64,000 bases of DNA from Alistipes sp. Zagget8 (GCA_001941065.1 MSHJ01000011.1:1-64000), one strand, 5' to 3'. Shown: positions 51,721 to 60,356, counted from the first letter of the stretch. Notes: generated by a model not told the origin, from the sequence alone. Numbers and translations: made by a program.

Positions 51721-51927
51721 ATGTCCAGACAACCCCGTCCGAAAAGAAAACGTCCCCGCCGGCCTCCGGCGGCCGTGTTCCGGGGCTGTATGGGCACCCT
51801 GTTCCGGGTGTCGCTGGCCGGACTGCTGGTCGTGTGCATGCTCGCCGCATTCCTTGTCTGCCTGCCGTTCAAGGGTGTCGATTCCCTCCGCAAACGGATG
51901 AACGACCCCGCTAACGAGGAGATATAG
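51721..51927 (+). CDS. Small basic single-span membrane protein, end of the fimbrial operon
   Basis: 68 aa. A strongly basic N-terminus (SRQPRPKRKRPRRPP), one membrane helix (LFRVSLAGLLVVCMLAAFLVCLPF) and a short polar tail. Positive-inside orientation puts the basic arm in the cytoplasm. No family recognised. It lies 21 nt after the protease gene and directly before a terminator; its last 17 nt overlap the end of the convergent MFS gene. Whether it is part of the fimbrial system is unknown. Confidence 0.55.
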   Translation: MSRQPRPKRKRPRRPPAAVFRGCMGTLFRVSLAGLLVVCMLAAFLVCLPFKGVDSLRKRMNDPANEEI

Positions 51928-53368
51928 GCCCCGCTTTGCGGGGCTTCTTTTTTCGGCGCAGCGCCCCGAGCAGGGGGATCGCCGCCGCCAGCGTGATCCA
52001 TACCACGATCGTCAGCGCGTCGGTGACTCCCTCGACATAGGTCTGGGGTGTCAGGTGCGTTTCGTGCGCCGCGTGGAAGGCCGTGCGGGCGGTGAACACG
52101 ACCGTCAGGATGGCGATGCCGAAGCTCCCCGCCAGCTGTTTGATGCTGTTCGAAATGCCGGCCGCCGCGGCCATGTCCTGCTGGGTGAGGTTTTTGAGCG
52201 AGAAGAGGTTCAGCGGCGCGAACGTCAGTCCCATGCCGAATCCCCGCAGGTAGAGGATGAACAGGATATGGCGGTGGGTGGTGTGGATCGTGAAGCGGCT
52301 GGCCAGCCAGAAGCTCAGGGCCATGACGAAGATGCCCGCGACGACCAGCAGGAGCGGTTTCACATAGCGGGTCATGTAGCCCGAGACGGCTGAAAGCACC
52401 CCCTGGATAAGTCCCACGGGCAGGAAGACGCTCCCGGCCATCAGGGCCGTGTAACCCAGTCCGCGCTGCATATAGAGCGGCAGGAGATAGGTTCCGCCCA
52501 GCATCCCGACGGCAAAGAGCGTCAGCACGCCCATCGAAATTCCGAAATTCCGTTCGCCCAGCAGGCGTATCTGCAGCAGGGGCGTCGGGTTGCGGAGCTC
52601 CGTGACGATGAAGAATGCGAATGCCGCCGCCGCGACGGCGAAGCAGGCGATAACCGTCGGCGAGGCCCAGCCTTCGTGGTTGGTCGCGGCGTTTCCGCGG
52701 GCGAGGGCGAAGATCGTGAGGGGCATGAACAGCACGATGGCCGCGAATCCCTTCCAGTCGAAGGGGTGGCGCACGTCGCCCCGCCACTCTTTCTGGATAA
52801 AGACCGAGAGCAGGATGGCCAGCAGTCCCACCGGGACGTTCACGTCGAAAATCTTGTGCCAGCTGTATGCGTCGACCAGATAGCCGCCCAGCAGGGGGCC
52901 GAACGAGATCGAGGCCGCCGCGGCCATTGACCACAGGCCCAGCGCCAGGCCCCGCTCCTCGGGTTTGAACTCGCGGGTGACGATGGCCAGGCCCAAGGCC
53001 TGGATGATGCCGCTGCCGAGTCCCTGTAAGGCCCGTGAGGCGATGAGGAAGGCGTCGCTCGGGGATTTTCCGCAGAGCCACGACCCCAGCGTGAAGAGCA
53101 CCAGTCCGAGGATGTAGACGCGCTTGTTGCCGAACCGGTCGGCGAACCATCCGGCCGAGGGAAGCATGACGGTCATGGTGATCATATAGGCCGTGATGAC
53201 CCATTCGGCCGTGGAAATGCCGATCCGGAAGGAGGACATGATGGCCGGAAGCCCCACGTTGACCACCGTGACATCCAGCACGGCCATGAAGGTTCCGAGC
53301 ATGATCATCCCCAGAATCCACCATTTGTAGCTGGGGCTTTGCCGGATATGTTCGCGGAGGGTTGCCAT
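51911..53368 (-). CDS. DHA2-family MFS transporter (EmrB/QacA type)
   Basis: 485 aa, about 14 membrane helices. It has motif C-like and DHA2 signatures: GTFMAVLDVTVVNVGLPAI in helix 1, WVITAYMITMTVMLPSAGWFADRFGNKRVY with the loop 2-3 motif, and LQGLGSGIIQALGLAIV. These proton antiporters export lipophilic drugs, bile acids or similar compounds. No MFP (EmrA) or TolC gene is adjacent, so it may work alone. I start at ATG 53368; an in-frame Met 30 nt upstream adds a segment close to the rnpB terminator. The 3' end is overlapped by the fimbrial terminator. Confidence 0.92.
   Translation of the reverse strand: MATLREHIRQSPSYKWWILGMIMLGTFMAVLDVTVVNVGLPAIMSSFRIGISTAEWVITAYMITMTVMLPSAGWFADRFGNKRVYILGLVLFTLGSWLCGKSPSDAFLIASRALQGLGSGIIQALGLAIVTREFKPEERGLALGLWSMAAAASISFGPLLGGYLVDAYSWHKIFDVNVPVGLLAILLSVFIQKEWRGDVRHPFDWKGFAAIVLFMPLTIFALARGNAATNHEGWASPTVIACFAVAAAAFAFFIVTELRNPTPLLQIRLLGERNFGISMGVLTLFAVGMLGGTYLLPLYMQRGLGYTALMAGSVFLPVGLIQGVLSAVSGYMTRYVKPLLLVVAGIFVMALSFWLASRFTIHTTHRHILFILYLRGFGMGLTFAPLNLFSLKNLTQQDMAAAAGISNSIKQLAGSFGIAILTVVFTARTAFHAAHETHLTPQTYVEGVTDALTIVVWITLAAAIPLLGALRRKKKPRKAGPISPR
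51928..51953 (+). terminator. Terminator of the fimbrial operon
   Basis: GCCCCGC TTT GCGGGGC stem-loop followed by TTCTTTTTT. It lies inside the last codons of the convergent MFS gene. Confidence 0.87.
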
Positions 53369-53430
53369 CGGCGGGGCGGGGTTCAAAAAAAGTGCCACGA
53401 TGCACCGCCGCCCGCCGTCCCGGAAACGGA

Positions 53431-53459
53431 AAGGCGCCGCATTGATGCGGCGCCTTTTT
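53431..53459 (-). terminator. Hairpin downstream of rnpB
   Basis: AAGGCGCCGCA / TGCGGCGCCTT 11-bp stem with a 4-nt loop; on the minus strand it runs into TTTCCGTTT. Confidence 0.75.
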
Positions 53460-53463
53460 GCGT

Positions 53464-53820
53464 GCAGGTCCTGTAAGCCGGGTTCTGTTCCCGGGGCGAA
53501 CCCCGGGCCCCTGTCATTTATCTAGGACGGCAGTCTCCTGCCGCCTCGAGCAACCTACCCCCCGGCATCGGGCGAGCAACCCTTAATTGCCGGTATACAC
53601 GGTCTTGCAACCCACGGGACGTACTGCCGGGTGACATCGCTGCCCCCGCGGTGGGCTCTTACCCCGCCTTTTCACCCTTACCCGCAGTTGCCTGCGGGCG
53701 GTCGTTTTCTGTTACGCTACCATAACCTCACGGCTGTCAAGTCATTAGCTTGCGTGGTGCTCTGCGTTGCCCGGACTTTCCTCTCCCGGCCTGCGGCCGG
53801 CAGCGACAGAGCGGACCTGC
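53464..53820 (-). ncRNA. rnpB: RNase P RNA, bacterial type A
   Basis: About 357 nt on the minus strand. P1 pairs GCAGGTCC at the 5' end with GGACCTGC at the 3' end. Conserved blocks in order are GAGGAAAGTCCGGGC (P4 5' half and J3/4), ACAGAA, GGTAAGGGTGAAA, GTAAGAGCCCACCG, TAGATAAATGACAG and ACAGAACCCGGCTTA (P4 3' half). It is the catalytic RNA that removes 5' leaders from tRNA precursors. Ends are set by P1 and may be off by a few bases. No protein gene belongs to this stretch. Confidence 0.95.
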
Positions 53821-53825
53821 CGTGA

Positions 53826-53833
53826 CAAAGGTA
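53826..53833 (-). promoter_or_regulatory. -7 box (TACCTTTG) of rnpB
   Basis: TAnnTTTG match on the minus strand ending about 5 nt before the P1 helix, the correct distance for the 5' end of RNase P RNA. Confidence 0.75.
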
Positions 53834-53842
53834 ATCAAAATT

Positions 53843-55225
53843 TCACAATATCTTCTTCACCCACCGGAATCCCTTGTAAGGCGGGTAGCGCAACGGCAGG
53901 TCGAAGCGTCCGGGGGCGACGACCACACCCCGGCGGTGGGAGAAGGCGTCGAAGCTGTCGCGGCCGTGGTAACGCCCCAGCCCCGAGTTGCCCACGCCGC
54001 CGAACGGCAGGTTGTCGTTGGCGATGTGCATGACGACGTCGTTGAGGCACGCGCCGCCCGACGAGGTGCGCCGCAGTATGTCGTATCCCGTTTTCTCGGG
54101 GCCGAAATAGTAGAGGGCCAGCGGTTTTTCGCGGTCGTTGACGAATGCCGCGGCTTCCTCCGCGGTGTCGAACGGAAGCATCGGCAGCACGGGGCCGAAA
54201 ATCTCCTCCTGCATCACGGGCGACGCCGGGTCGGCATCCGCCAGCAGCGTCGGTTCGATGTAACGGTCCGCCGGGTCGGTGCGCCCGCCGATAAGGATTT
54301 TCCCCTGCGTGAGGTAGCCTGCCACGCGCTCGAAGGCGCGGTCGTTGACCAGCCGCACGTAGCAGGGGCTTTTCTGCGCGTCGTCGCCGTGCAGTTCCCG
54401 CAGGGCGTCCCGGAATTTTTCGACGAAGGATTCCTGCAGCGAACGGTGGATGAGCAGGTAGTCGGGGGCCACGCAGGTCTGCCCGGCGTTCAAGGTCTTG
54501 CCCCACGCGATGCGGCGTGCGGCGACGGCGATGTCGGCCCCGCGGTTCACGATGCAGGGGCTTTTGCCGCCCAGCTCCAGAATGACGGGCGTGACGTTCT
54601 TCGCGGCGGCGGCCATCACGGTGCGTCCCAGCGCGGGGCTTCCCGTGAAGAAGATCAGGTCCCAGCGCATGTCGAACAGCTGCGCATTCACCTCCCGGTC
54701 GCCCTGCACGACGGCGACATATTCCTCGTCGTAAATCTCGGCAATCATCCGTTCGAGGGTCTCCGCGACGTGCGGGGTGTAGGGCGAAGGTTTCAGCAGG
54801 GCGGTGCATCCCGACGAAACGGCTCCCACGAGGGGATTCAGCAACAGCTGCACGGGGTAGTTCCACGGCGCGACGATCAGCGCCTGCCCGAGCGGCTGGG
54901 AGAGGATGCGGCTTTTCGACGGCAGGAGTTTCAGCGGCGACGGACGGCGCTCGGGGCGCATCCATTTGCCGAGGTGGCGCAGGTGGTTGCGGACCTCGCC
55001 GCGGACGATGCTGATTTCGGTGAGGAAAGCCTCCTCGGGGGATTTCCGCAGGTCTGCCCACAAGGCGTCGCACAGGCGTTTCTCCCAGTTGACGAGCGCC
55101 GCTTCCAGGCGGCGGAGCATCGTGCGGCGGAACGCTTCGGGAAGCGTCGCTCCCGAGCGGAAATAGGCTTTCTGGGCCGCTGCGAGGGCTGAGATGCGTG
55201 CGGCGGGGGTGTTTTCGAGGGACAT
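53843..55225 (-). CDS. Aldehyde dehydrogenase family protein (class 3-like)
   Basis: 460 aa. VILELGGKSP contains the general-base Glu217 and NAGQTCVAPDY the catalytic Cys251. APWNYPVQLLLNPLVGA and FFTGSPALGRTVM form the NAD(P)-binding site. The short length and the pattern PSKSRILSQPLGQALIVAPWNYP are those of class 3-type enzymes that oxidise fatty or aromatic aldehydes to acids. It lies 58 nt downstream of batB on the same strand. A function in detoxifying aldehydes is likely; the substrate is not shown by the sequence. Confidence 0.94.
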   Translation of the reverse strand: MSLENTPAARISALAAAQKAYFRSGATLPEAFRRTMLRRLEAALVNWEKRLCDALWADLRKSPEEAFLTEISIVRGEVRNHLRHLGKWMRPERRPSPLKLLPSKSRILSQPLGQALIVAPWNYPVQLLLNPLVGAVSSGCTALLKPSPYTPHVAETLERMIAEIYDEEYVAVVQGDREVNAQLFDMRWDLIFFTGSPALGRTVMAAAAKNVTPVILELGGKSPCIVNRGADIAVAARRIAWGKTLNAGQTCVAPDYLLIHRSLQESFVEKFRDALRELHGDDAQKSPCYVRLVNDRAFERVAGYLTQGKILIGGRTDPADRYIEPTLLADADPASPVMQEEIFGPVLPMLPFDTAEEAAAFVNDREKPLALYYFGPEKTGYDILRRTSSGGACLNDVVMHIANDNLPFGGVGNSGLGRYHGRDSFDAFSHRRGVVVAPGRFDLPLRYPPYKGFRWVKKIL

Positions 55226-55283
55226 AGGCCGTGTGTTTTGGGGCTTTGGCAGGAGCGTTGCAAAGCCGCTGCCACACCCTGCG

Positions 55284-56309
55284 CTATTTTTCGCGGAAGA
55301 TGTTCAGGTGCGCCAGCAGCGGGTTGCGGCGGTCGAGCACCAGGAACTCGGCCAACAGCAGCGCGAGAACCGCGATCAGCAGGTACTGATACTGCTCGTT
55401 GAACTCTTCGAAACGGACCATCGACAATTCGGTCTGCTCCATCTCGTTGATTGCCTTGACGATTTCGTCGAGGCCGATCGATTGTTTCGACGAACGGACA
55501 TAGGCGCCGCCCGTGATGTCGGCGATCTGGGCCAGCATCTCCTCGTTGAGTTTCGAAACGACCATTTCGCCTGTCTCGTCCTTGATGAATTCCCCGCCGA
55601 TCTGAATCGGGGCGCCTTCGGGCGTGCCGATGCCGATGGTGAAGATTTTGACACCCATCTGCGCGGCGCGTTCGGCGACGGCGATGGCGTCGTCGTCGTG
55701 GTTCTCACCGTCGGTGATGAGGATGATGACCCGTCCGTGGCTCTGCTCCGTATCGCCCGAGAACGACAGCAGGGCCTGCTCCAGCGCCTTGCCGATGGCC
55801 GTTCCCTGCACCGACACCAGCGACGGGTCGATCCGCCGGGCGAAGGCCCGGGCCATGCGGTAGTCGGAGGTGATCGGCAGCTGGACCTTCGGTTCGCCCG
55901 CGAAGACCACCAGTCCCACGCGGTCCTGCTGCAATCCTTCGAAGAGTTTGCCGATGGCGTATTTGGTTCTTTCGAGGCGGTTGGGCTGGAAATCCTCGGC
56001 CAGCATCGAGTTCGACACGTCGACCGTGAGCATCATCTCGATCCCCTGGGCTTTCTCCTCGCGGAGCTTCGAGCCGAACTGCGGGCGTGCCGCGGCCAGC
56101 ACGAGCAGCGTGACGGCGATGCAGAAGAGGATGAACTTGAAGGCCACGCGTCCGGTCGAAACCTCGGGCATCAGCTCTTCGAGGATGCCGGGGTGTCCGA
56201 AGCGTGCGAGCCGTTTGCGGCGACTGCGTGCGGCGAGCGCGTACAGCGCGACGAGCGCCGGAACGGCCAGCAGCAGCCAGAGATATTGCGGATTTGCGAA
56301 GCGGAACAT
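55284..56309 (-). CDS. batB: BatB-like VWA-domain membrane protein
   Basis: 341 aa. Two N-terminal membrane segments (YLWLLLAVPALVALYALA, FKFILFCIAVTLLVLAA), a von Willebrand factor A domain with a MIDAS-type DVSNSML and ITDGENHDDDAI, and a C-terminal membrane helix near residue 315. It follows batA by 12 nt and has the same layout. Bat proteins are linked to aerotolerance and cell-envelope stress in Bacteroides. No BatD- or BatE-like gene follows; an aldehyde dehydrogenase gene comes next. Confidence 0.92.
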   Translation of the reverse strand: MFRFANPQYLWLLLAVPALVALYALAARSRRKRLARFGHPGILEELMPEVSTGRVAFKFILFCIAVTLLVLAAARPQFGSKLREEKAQGIEMMLTVDVSNSMLAEDFQPNRLERTKYAIGKLFEGLQQDRVGLVVFAGEPKVQLPITSDYRMARAFARRIDPSLVSVQGTAIGKALEQALLSFSGDTEQSHGRVIILITDGENHDDDAIAVAERAAQMGVKIFTIGIGTPEGAPIQIGGEFIKDETGEMVVSKLNEEMLAQIADITGGAYVRSSKQSIGLDEIVKAINEMEQTELSMVRFEEFNEQYQYLLIAVLALLLAEFLVLDRRNPLLAHLNIFREK

Positions 56310-56321
56310 GGGAAATGTCTT

Positions 56322-57308
56322 TTACGGTATTCGTTTCAGGACGAGGTTCGACAGCAGGAACTCCGCGAGCAGCAGCCCCAGTGCGGCCAGCACCCATACG
56401 AGGTACAGCTCGTGGTAGGAGATGTGCTCGGTCACTTCGACCTTGCTCTTTTCGAGCTGGTTGATCTCGTCGTAGATGGCCTTCAGCTTGGCTTTGTCCG
56501 TGGCGCGGAAATACTTTCCGCCGGTCATGTCGGAAATTGCCGTCAGCGTCTTTTCGTCGATTTCGACCTTCTGGTTGACGAAGGTGATGTTGCCGAACAT
56601 GTCGATGGCCGGGTAGGGGGCCATCCCTTCCGTGCCCACGCCGATCGTGTAGACCCGGATGCCCTGCGCCTTGGCGATTTCCGAGGCCGTGAGCGGTGCG
56701 ATTTCGCCCCGGTTGTTCACGCCGTCGGTCAGCAGGATGATGACCTTCGATTTGGCCTCGCTCTCCCGGAGGCGGTTGACCGCCGTGGCCAGTCCATTGC
56801 CGATGGCCGTGCCGTCCTCGATCAGGCCGCTGCGGATACGGGCCAGCAGGGTCTGGAGGGTGCTTTGGTCGGTGGTCAGGGGACTCTGCGTGAAGGCTTC
56901 GCCGGCAAATGCCACCAGACCGATGCGGTCGCCGTAGCGGTCGGCGATGAACGACCCGGCCACCTCCTTGGCGGCCGTGATGCGGTCGGGCTTGAAATCG
57001 CGGGCCAGCATCGACCCCGAGACGTCGATGGCCAGCATGATGTCGATACCCTCGGTGTTGGTGCGGACGTTCTGCTCGACGTCCTGCGGACGCGCCAGCG
57101 CCACCACAATCAGTGCGAAGGCAGCCGCACGCAGTACGAACGGCAGGTGACGCAGGTAATAACGCACGGTCCTGGGCGCCCGGACGACGCCGGCGACGCT
57201 CGAAATCCGGATCGCGGCCCCGCCCTGCAGCGTGCGCCAGACGTAATAGCCGATCATCGGCACGAGCAGCGTCAGCAGCCAGAGGTAATATGGCGAGTTA
57301 AAGTGCAT
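56322..57308 (-). CDS. batA: BatA-like VWA-domain membrane protein
   Basis: 328 aa. Membrane segments lie at about 5-22 and 55-75, then the VWA domain with the MIDAS motif DVSGSMLARD, the second ligand block LTTDQSTLQTLL and LTDGVNNRGEIAPLT, and a C-terminal helix (LYLVWVLAALGLLLAEFLL). It is a membrane-bound, periplasm-facing partner of MoxR-type AAA chaperones. The gene is separated from the upstream BatC-like gene by the four-helix-bundle cassette, whose left repeat ends only 7 nt from this ATG. Confidence 0.93.
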   Translation of the reverse strand: MHFNSPYYLWLLTLLVPMIGYYVWRTLQGGAAIRISSVAGVVRAPRTVRYYLRHLPFVLRAAAFALIVVALARPQDVEQNVRTNTEGIDIMLAIDVSGSMLARDFKPDRITAAKEVAGSFIADRYGDRIGLVAFAGEAFTQSPLTTDQSTLQTLLARIRSGLIEDGTAIGNGLATAVNRLRESEAKSKVIILLTDGVNNRGEIAPLTASEIAKAQGIRVYTIGVGTEGMAPYPAIDMFGNITFVNQKVEIDEKTLTAISDMTGGKYFRATDKAKLKAIYDEINQLEKSKVEVTEHISYHELYLVWVLAALGLLLAEFLLSNLVLKRIP

Positions 57309-57314
57309 GTGTAC

Positions 57315-57332
57315 AATTCAAAATTCACAATT
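57315..57332. repeat. Left 18-bp inverted repeat of the four-helix-bundle cassette
   Basis: AATTCAAAATTCACAATT, a perfect inverted copy of 57696-57713. The last base lies in the stop codon of the enclosed gene. Confidence 0.85.
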
Positions 57333-57694
57333 CATAATTGGGGATTGTCCTTTGTCGTTTTGACAATACTCATCAAGAGTTTGGTCAATTCCCTGCAATC
57401 GGTAAAGATGCTTTTAAACTCTGTGTCGGTAATATAATCCGTTTTATATAAAAGTTCCAGCCAATACTCGGTTTCATAGACCTCTTTGAGTGATATATTC
57501 ATTTTGGCAATGAAGTCCAGCCGGGTTTGACCCCGCAGCGCCTCCCGGATGTTTGCTCCGACGCTTGTGCCGCTTTTGAGCAGTTGCTTGGAAAGAATGA
57601 ACTCCTGTTTTTCTTTAACCAGATATTGGTATAACCGAACGATGCGGATGGCAAACGCCAGGCTTTTTTCAACTACGACGTTATCGGTCTTCAT
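57332..57694 (-). CDS. Four-helix-bundle protein of the S23/IVS family
   Basis: 120 aa, all helical. LVKEKQEFILSKQLLKSGTSVGANIREALRGQTRLDFIAKMNISLKEVYETEYWLELLYKT is the hallmark of the S23/23S-rRNA-intervening-sequence family, relatives of the Avd protein of diversity-generating retroelements. It forms positively charged pentamers in known cases and may bind nucleic acid; its cellular role is unclear. The gene breaks the Bat operon and fits exactly between perfect 18-bp inverted repeats. Base composition is distinctly more AT-rich than its neighbours, a sign of insertion. Confidence 0.9.
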   Translation of the reverse strand: MKTDNVVVEKSLAFAIRIVRLYQYLVKEKQEFILSKQLLKSGTSVGANIREALRGQTRLDFIAKMNISLKEVYETEYWLELLYKTDYITDTEFKSIFTDCRELTKLLMSIVKTTKDNPQL

Positions 57695-57695
57695 A

Positions 57696-57713
57696 ATTGT
57701 GAATTTTGAATTA
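57696..57713. repeat. Right 18-bp inverted repeat of the four-helix-bundle cassette
   Basis: AATTGTGAATTTTGAATT, ending 1 nt before the enclosed gene's ATG on the minus strand. Further GAATT units continue to 57726. Confidence 0.85.
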
Positions 57714-57733
57714 TGAATTCTGAATTGAAAAAA

Positions 57734-58492
57734 CTACCAGTTTTTCTTTCCGCGGACCACCACGCCTTGTTTCTCCTTCAGTTTCTCCTGGGTTTTGTCC
57801 TCCTGGGCCTGAATGGCGTCGAGCATCTGCTGCTGCTCCTGCGGCGAAATACCCGAAGGCGTCGGCTGACCCTGCTGGTCGCCTTTGTCGCCCTTATTAT
57901 CCTGCGGGTCCTGTTTTTGGTCGCCCTGCTGGTCCTTCGGATCGCCCTTTTGGTCTTTGTCCTGCTGGTCCTTGTTCTGTTGATCCTGGTTTTGCTGGTT
58001 CTGATCCTTGTTCTGGTCCTTGTCGTCGTTGCCGCCGCCACCGCCGCCGTCCTTGTTCTCATCGAGCAGGCGCTTGGTGTAGGCGTAGTTGTACTTGGTT
58101 TCCATGTCCGCGGGGTTCAGGCGCAGCGACTGCTTGTAGCTTTCGAGCGCCTCCTTGTATTTCTGCTGTTTGAACTGGGCGTTCCCGAGGTTGTAAAACG
58201 CCTCGGCGCGTTCGTCGTCGGTGCGCAGCGAGTCGGCCGCGGCCTGCTGCATGGTCTGCTCGGCGCGGTCGAACCGCTCGGCCTTGTAGAGTGCGTTCCC
58301 GAGGTCGTAAGTCGCCTCGAACTGTCCCGCAACAGCCTGCAGGGCCTGCTCGTAGCGGCTTATCGCCTGCTCGTAGTTGCCCTTGTTGTACTGCCGGGTG
58401 CCCTTGCGCACCAGCGAACGCTCGGGCATACTCTGCGCCGAGACGCCGGCGGCGGCCAGCAGGAACGGGAATATATACAGGAGTTTGTACAT
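57734..58492 (-). CDS. BatC-like TPR protein with Gln/Lys/Asp-rich tail
   Basis: 252 aa. A signal peptide ends near GVSAQSMP. Two to three TPR units lie at about 28-135 (GTRQYNKGNYEQAISRYEQAL, AFYNLGNAQFKQQKYKEALESY). A low-complexity stretch rich in Gln, Lys and Asp follows (about 150-215), then a short conserved end (SPQEQQQMLDAIQAQEDKTQEKLKE). TPR proteins of this type belong to Bat operons and probably act as periplasmic adaptors. It lies 12 nt after the upstream gene. The low-complexity tail also creates a long false frame on the other strand. Confidence 0.88.
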   Translation of the reverse strand: MYKLLYIFPFLLAAAGVSAQSMPERSLVRKGTRQYNKGNYEQAISRYEQALQAVAGQFEATYDLGNALYKAERFDRAEQTMQQAAADSLRTDDERAEAFYNLGNAQFKQQKYKEALESYKQSLRLNPADMETKYNYAYTKRLLDENKDGGGGGGNDDKDQNKDQNQQNQDQQNKDQQDKDQKGDPKDQQGDQKQDPQDNKGDKGDQQGQPTPSGISPQEQQQMLDAIQAQEDKTQEKLKEKQGVVVRGKKNW

Positions 58493-58504
58493 CGTTGCGA
58501 TCGT

Positions 58505-59473
58505 TTAGTTTTGCATCGGGTCGTCCCCTTCGGCGAGGGCGTCCTCTTCGACGAGTTTCGTCTCCTCGACGAAATAGTAAGCCTTCAGGTAGTCGGCTTC
58601 GTTCTGCTCGGCTTCGGGCGTTGCCTTGGCGAATTTCACCAGGTCGGCGTCGCGCAGGATGGCCGTGAGGTCCATCCGGGCCTTGTCGGGCAGCTCCTCC
58701 GCGCGGATGGTCTCGATAATCTCGTCGGAGGTCATCTCCATGGCGCCGAAGCCCCAGCGGGCCGCGATATAGGTGCGCAGGATGTCCGTCAGCCCCGAAT
58801 AGTACTGCTTGTGACGGTTGTTCTGCCACAGTTTCTGGTTGTGGAGCGCCTCGAGCGCCTGAATGGCCGCCACGTGCGGAGGCAGCGGCGGAGCGGGCTT
58901 GAAGAGGTCCCCGAAGCCTTTGCCGCGTCTGGCGAGCCAGCAGTGGAGGGCGTAAGCCCCGGCCAGCAGGAGCAGCAGGATCAGGATGCCCCACGTCACG
59001 TAATCCTTGATCTCGAGGAAACGGAACGGGAGGTTCTTCTGCGGCTTGAGGTCGTAGATCGACTGCGACGTGGAGTCTATCTGGAACGTGGCGACCTCCA
59101 GATAGACCGAGTCGCGGCTGCGCAACGTGTCGAGGATATTCTTGTCGGCGTAGAGCACCTGCGCCGCGCCGAGGTTGTACTTGCCTTCGTCGAAGGCCGC
59201 CAGCCGGTAACGCTTGCGCAGTTTCAGGTGGCGTCCGTCGCGTTCGAGCGTATCCACCGGGCAGCTCTCCACCAGTTCGATCTTGCCGTCGCGGGGGTCG
59301 AATTCGGGGAATTCCACCACCTGCACCAGGTCTTTTTCCACGTCGATGATGTAGTCGAAGCGGTCGCCGATCATGATGCTGTCGGGTTCGACACGCGCCG
59401 TGACGGTGGGCGTGTCCTGCGCCCGGGCTGCGAGGGCCGAGAAGAGAAGCGCTATTGCAAAGAGTCGTTTCAT
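58505..59473 (-). CDS. Bat-operon membrane protein with periplasmic beta domain
   Basis: 322 aa. A signal peptide ends at AARAQDTP. A beta-rich periplasmic domain of about 150 residues (VTARVEPDSIMIGDRFDYIIDV) is similar in style to the first BatD-like domain, then one membrane helix (WGILILLLLLAGAYALHCWL) and a cytoplasmic helical region (IQALEALHNQKLWQNNRHKQYY, ILRTYIAARWGF). Such DUF4381-like/BatD-like proteins follow DUF58 in Bat operons. Its start codon overlaps the DUF58 stop as ATGA. Exact role unknown. Confidence 0.82.
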   Translation of the reverse strand: MKRLFAIALLFSALAARAQDTPTVTARVEPDSIMIGDRFDYIIDVEKDLVQVVEFPEFDPRDGKIELVESCPVDTLERDGRHLKLRKRYRLAAFDEGKYNLGAAQVLYADKNILDTLRSRDSVYLEVATFQIDSTSQSIYDLKPQKNLPFRFLEIKDYVTWGILILLLLLAGAYALHCWLARRGKGFGDLFKPAPPLPPHVAAIQALEALHNQKLWQNNRHKQYYSGLTDILRTYIAARWGFGAMEMTSDEIIETIRAEELPDKARMDLTAILRDADLVKFAKATPEAEQNEADYLKAYYFVEETKLVEEDALAEGDDPMQN

Positions 59474-60354
59474 CGCTGTTTGAACAGTTTCATTAGTTCG
59501 GCCACGTAATCGCCGTCGGTCGAGATCATGGCCGTGTCGATGCGGTTGTGTTTGAGCGTTGCGCCGATGCGTTCGCTCCGTTCCTGCCACGAGGCGGCGT
59601 AATGGTCGCGCACGGCCCGCGAGGCGGTGTCCACCCATACCTTGCGGCCGCTCTCGGCGTCGCGCAGTTCGACGATGCCCACGTTCGGAAGCTCCGTTTC
59701 GCGGGGGTCGTAGACGCGGATGCCCACCAGGTCGTGTTTGCTTCCGGCGATCTTCAGGGCGTCGTCCAGCGCCGATTCGTCGTTCGACGAATCCATGAAA
59801 TCCGAGAGGATGAAGGTCGTGCAGCGCTTTTTGTTGACATTGGTCAGGAAGCGCACCGGTTCGGAGAGCTTCGTGCCTGCGGACTCGGGCTGGAACCCGA
59901 TCAATTCGCGGATTATCATGAGGATATGACTGCGGCCCTTCTTCGGGGGGATGAATTTCTCGACCCGGTCCGAGAAGAAGATGCAGCCGACCTTGTCGTT
60001 GTTCTGCGAGGCGGAGAAGGCCAGCACGGCGGCGATCTCGGTGATGATGTTCTTTTTCAGGCGGTCGGTCGATCCGAACATCCGCGAGGCCGACACGTCG
60101 ACCAACAGCATCATCGTCAGCTCGCGCTCCTCCTCGTAGACCTTGATATGGGGTTTGCGCGAACGGGCCGTGACGTTCCAGTCGATGTCGCGCACGTCGT
60201 CGCCCGCCCGGTACTCCCGCACTTCGGAAAACGACATGCCCCGCCCGCGGAAAGCCGTATGGTACTTTCCGGCGAAGATCTCGTTCGAAAGACCGCGGGT
60301 CTTGATCTCGATCTTACGGACGCGTCTGAGAATATCGTTCTCGGTCTCCTGCAT
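59470..60354 (-). CDS. DUF58-domain protein of the Bat operon
   Basis: 294 aa, cytoplasmic. FRGRGMSFSEVREYRAGDDVRDIDWNVTARS is the DUF58 signature, followed by a VWA-like fold (MLLVDVSASRMFGS with a MIDAS-like DxSxS). DUF58 proteins pair with MoxR ATPases in metal insertion or complex assembly. It starts 2 nt after the moxR stop and overlaps the next gene by 4 nt, so the first three genes are translated as a unit. Confidence 0.93.
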   Translation of the reverse strand: MQETENDILRRVRKIEIKTRGLSNEIFAGKYHTAFRGRGMSFSEVREYRAGDDVRDIDWNVTARSRKPHIKVYEEERELTMMLLVDVSASRMFGSTDRLKKNIITEIAAVLAFSASQNNDKVGCIFFSDRVEKFIPPKKGRSHILMIIRELIGFQPESAGTKLSEPVRFLTNVNKKRCTTFILSDFMDSSNDESALDDALKIAGSKHDLVGIRVYDPRETELPNVGIVELRDAESGRKVWVDTASRAVRDHYAASWQERSERIGATLKHNRIDTAMISTDGDYVAELMKLFKQR

Positions 60355-60356
60355 CG

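Noticed and set aside
57713..59509. Plus-strand open frame of about 600 codons with a Leu/Val-rich hydrophobic part
   Set aside because: Antisense of the Gln/Lys/Asp-rich tail of the BatC-like protein and of the gene before it; the hydrophobic run is the complement of low-complexity codons.
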